Source of the DNA: Deltaproteobacteria bacterium
GTDB taxonomy: Bacteria; SZUA-79; Acidulodesulfobacterales; Acidulodesulfobacteraceae
Assembly: GCA_023489335.1 (NCBI GenBank)
Contig: JAMDCP010000002.1
Span: 124,001 to 188,000 of the forward strand
Reading direction: 5' to 3'
Length of the DNA: 64,000 nucleotides
Shown here: piece by piece, positions 62,839-64,000 of the stretch
Layout: each line of letters starts with the position of its first letter
Numbering within the stretch: position 1 is the first letter of the stretch
The notes under the pieces: generated by a model
Told to the model about the DNA's origin: nothing
Seen by the model: only the letters and a program-made list of their open reading frames with translations
Databases searched by the model: none
Position numbers and translations under genes: made by a program

Positions 62839-63180
62839 ATGGCTGAATTTGATTACAACGGAAAGAAGATTGAAACTGATGATGAAGGCTACCTTCAAAA
62901 TTTAGGCGATTGGGACAAAGGCCTTGCCGAAGTTCTGGCTAAACAGGAAAATGTAACGCTTACGGAAAAACACTGGAAACTTATCGAATGGATCAGGGAC
63001 TATTTCCAGAAGTATCAAGTAGCTCCCGCTATTAAGTCTCTTACAAAAGAAGTTATGAATCTTGAAAATTTGCCCGATAAAAAGGAAGCAAACAAGTTTA
63101 TTTACGAACTGTTTCCCGAAGGTCCGGCTAAACAGCTTGCCAAAATAGCAGGGCTTCCAAAGCCGACCGGTTGCGTTTAA
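62839..63180 (+). CDS. dsrC: DsrC-family sulfur carrier lacking CysB
   Basis: 113-residue DsrC/TusE protein. The C-terminal arm ends KIAGLPKPTGCV, so CysA is present as the penultimate residue (Cys112). The second cysteine, expected ten residues before CysA, is Ala101 (codon GCC) in GPAKQLAKIAGLP, where most DsrC proteins have KQ-x-C-K. Without CysB no intramolecular disulfide or trisulfide can form; this pattern is that of TusE. It is nonetheless inside the dsr operon. AGGAGG precedes ATG. Confidence 0.93.
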   Translation: MAEFDYNGKKIETDDEGYLQNLGDWDKGLAEVLAKQENVTLTEKHWKLIEWIRDYFQKYQVAPAIKSLTKEVMNLENLPDKKEANKFIYELFPEGPAKQLAKIAGLPKPTGCV

Positions 63181-63254
63181 CAGCGGGTAAATAAATAAAT
63201 CGCGGCTTTATTTATAAATTTAGGAGTTTTATTTAGTATAGAGGGGCAAACATA

Positions 63255-63283
63255 TATATAGAGGGATACTCTCCCTCTATATA
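63255..63283 (+). promoter_or_regulatory. Hairpin between dsrC and dsrM
   Basis: Perfect 11-bp stem TATATAGAGGG (63255-63265)/CCCTCTATATA (63273-63283) around a 7-nt loop. No T-run follows immediately; the nearest is about 15 bases on. More likely an mRNA-stability or partial-attenuation element than a full terminator, since dsrM continues. Confidence 0.55.
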
Positions 63284-63348
63284 GTAAAGTAGTAAAGGTT
63301 TTTTGATGTTATAAAATAACATAAATTATTATTTAGGGGGGAACAAAT

Positions 63349-64000
63349 ATGGCACCTCTTAATTTGACCACGGCAATATTTTTATTATTTACATACGGGG
63401 TCGGCTTGATTTTTGTAATCGGGGTGGTATTAAGAATATACCAATATGCAACGACGCCCCAACCCGTTAAAATACCTCTTACGCCCGCTCCCTTAACTTC
63501 AGGCGGGGCTTTTGCCAGAATTTTGGGAGAAGTTTTTTTCTTCAAGAGTCTTTTTAGGTCTAATAAGCCGACGTGGGTTTTTGGATATCTTTTTCATATT
63601 TCGTTTTTTATCTTGATATTTATGCACTTTTTAAGGCATTTTATATATTCCAATCCGCTGCCCTGGTGGTACAATATATTTGTCGATATCGGAATAGTTT
63701 GCGGCATTATTATGGTGTTGTCCCTTTTTCTTCTTTTAATGAGAAGGGTCGTTATAGAAAGAGTTAAATTTATATCGTTATTTGCTGATTACTTAATACT
63801 TATTCTTTTAATGCTTATAGGTCTGGCCGGTTTGTCTTTAAATTTTGTTTTGTCTCCCGCTGCCCTGACGACTGTCGATAACCAATTAGATCCTTATATG
63901 AACGGACTTTTAAACTTTCAATTTACGAATATTCCATCAAATCCTCTTTTTTTAATTCATTACACGCTTGTCATGCTGCTCATAGCTTATATTCCGTTCA
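63349..64000 (+). CDS. dsrM: DsrM, NarI-like cytochrome b subunit of DsrMKJOP (3-prime truncated)
   Basis: First 217 codons of a membrane cytochrome b that exchanges electrons with the menaquinone pool for the DsrMKJOP complex. Helices about 5-28, 85-107, 113-135 and 150-170 are visible; the motif LTPAPLTSGGAFARILGEVFF is typical of DsrM and heme-ligand histidines appear in FHISFFILIFMHFLRHF. AGGGGGG precedes ATG. Open at the right window edge. Confidence 0.88.
   Translation, partial: MAPLNLTTAIFLLFTYGVGLIFVIGVVLRIYQYATTPQPVKIPLTPAPLTSGGAFARILGEVFFFKSLFRSNKPTWVFGYLFHISFFILIFMHFLRHFIYSNPLPWWYNIFVDIGIVCGIIMVLSLFLLLMRRVVIERVKFISLFADYLILILLMLIGLAGLSLNFVLSPAALTTVDNQLDPYMNGLLNFQFTNIPSNPLFLIHYTLVMLLIAYIPF

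Overview
This window looks like a chromosomal contig from a low-GC (by eye, mid-thirties per cent) Gram-negative anaerobe or microaerophile with dissimilatory sulfur metabolism. The evidence is a reductive-looking dsr locus (dsrA, dsrB, dsrD, a DsrL-type flavoprotein, dsrC, dsrM), a CbiA-type amidase resembling DsrN, rubrerythrin and a flavodiiron protein for oxygen defence, acetate uptake plus acetate kinase, and a heme-c chemoreceptor. This combination suggests a deep deltaproteobacterial or Desulfobacterota-like lineage, possibly the acid-mine-drainage group Candidatus Acidulodesulfobacterales. The taxonomy is inference; no rRNA is present. Five tRNA genes were found: Gln-UUG, Ser-UGA, Arg-CCU, Arg-ACG and Ser-CGA.

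Layout. 1-4.1 kb: an NtrB/NtrC-type two-component pair (kinase cut by the window edge) and a chemoreceptor gene broken by an inverted duplication of part of itself. 4.2-5.7 kb: leucyl aminopeptidase. 5.9-20.3 kb: a complex I operon in order nuoA-B-C-D-[NuoF C-terminal domain fused to a GltD-like flavoprotein]-G-H-I-J-K-L-M-N, with no nuoE and no normal nuoF. 20.3-25.2 kb: housekeeping (ispE, spoVG, tRNA-Gln, prs, L25/Ctc, pth, ychF). 25.2-30.2 kb: MarC, a glycosyltransferase, a TPR-like membrane protein, an ABC-2 transporter and an acetate transporter. 30.2-31.1 kb: a long noncoding stretch with tandem repeats behind tRNA-Ser(UGA). 31.1-43.5 kb: hemW, flavodiiron protein, a TIGR02757-like protein, a degenerate transglutaminase, rubrerythrin, panB, ackA, two tRNA-Arg genes, an HxlR/DoxX divergent pair, a glycine-zipper lipoprotein and plsY. 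43.5-47.7 kb: an unusual regulator divergent from an unusual radical SAM protein, then mrp and trxA. 47.8-55.1 kb, minus strand: two CorC/HlyC proteins, thiL, lon, hsp20, galU. 55.3-64 kb: TlpA, tRNA-Ser(CGA) with tandem tail repeats, then dsrN-like and the dsr operon, which runs off the right edge.

How it fits together. DsrAB with siroheme reduces (or oxidises) sulfur at the sulfite level, DsrD would activate DsrAB, DsrC normally carries the sulfur and DsrM feeds or takes electrons at the membrane. The DsrL-type protein would connect the system to a pyridine nucleotide pool, and the altered complex I carries a second flavoprotein of the same GltD superfamily in place of its NADH module. Co-occurrence of DsrD (typical of reducers) and DsrL (typical of oxidisers) leaves the direction open, and the DsrC here lacks one of its two redox cysteines.

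The most original signal is non-coding. Three tRNA genes (Gln-UUG, Ser-UGA, Ser-CGA) are each followed immediately by about 142-149 nt units that end by re-creating the tRNA 3-prime end including CCA. The two Ser loci carry two apparently identical tandem units each, share a core although they lie on opposite strands 25 kb apart, and contain hairpins with an invariant CCGAAGG tip but different, compensating stems. This resembles in layout the E. coli tyrT tandem repeats (rtT RNA) and may be a structured RNA or mobile element family tied to tRNA 3-prime ends.
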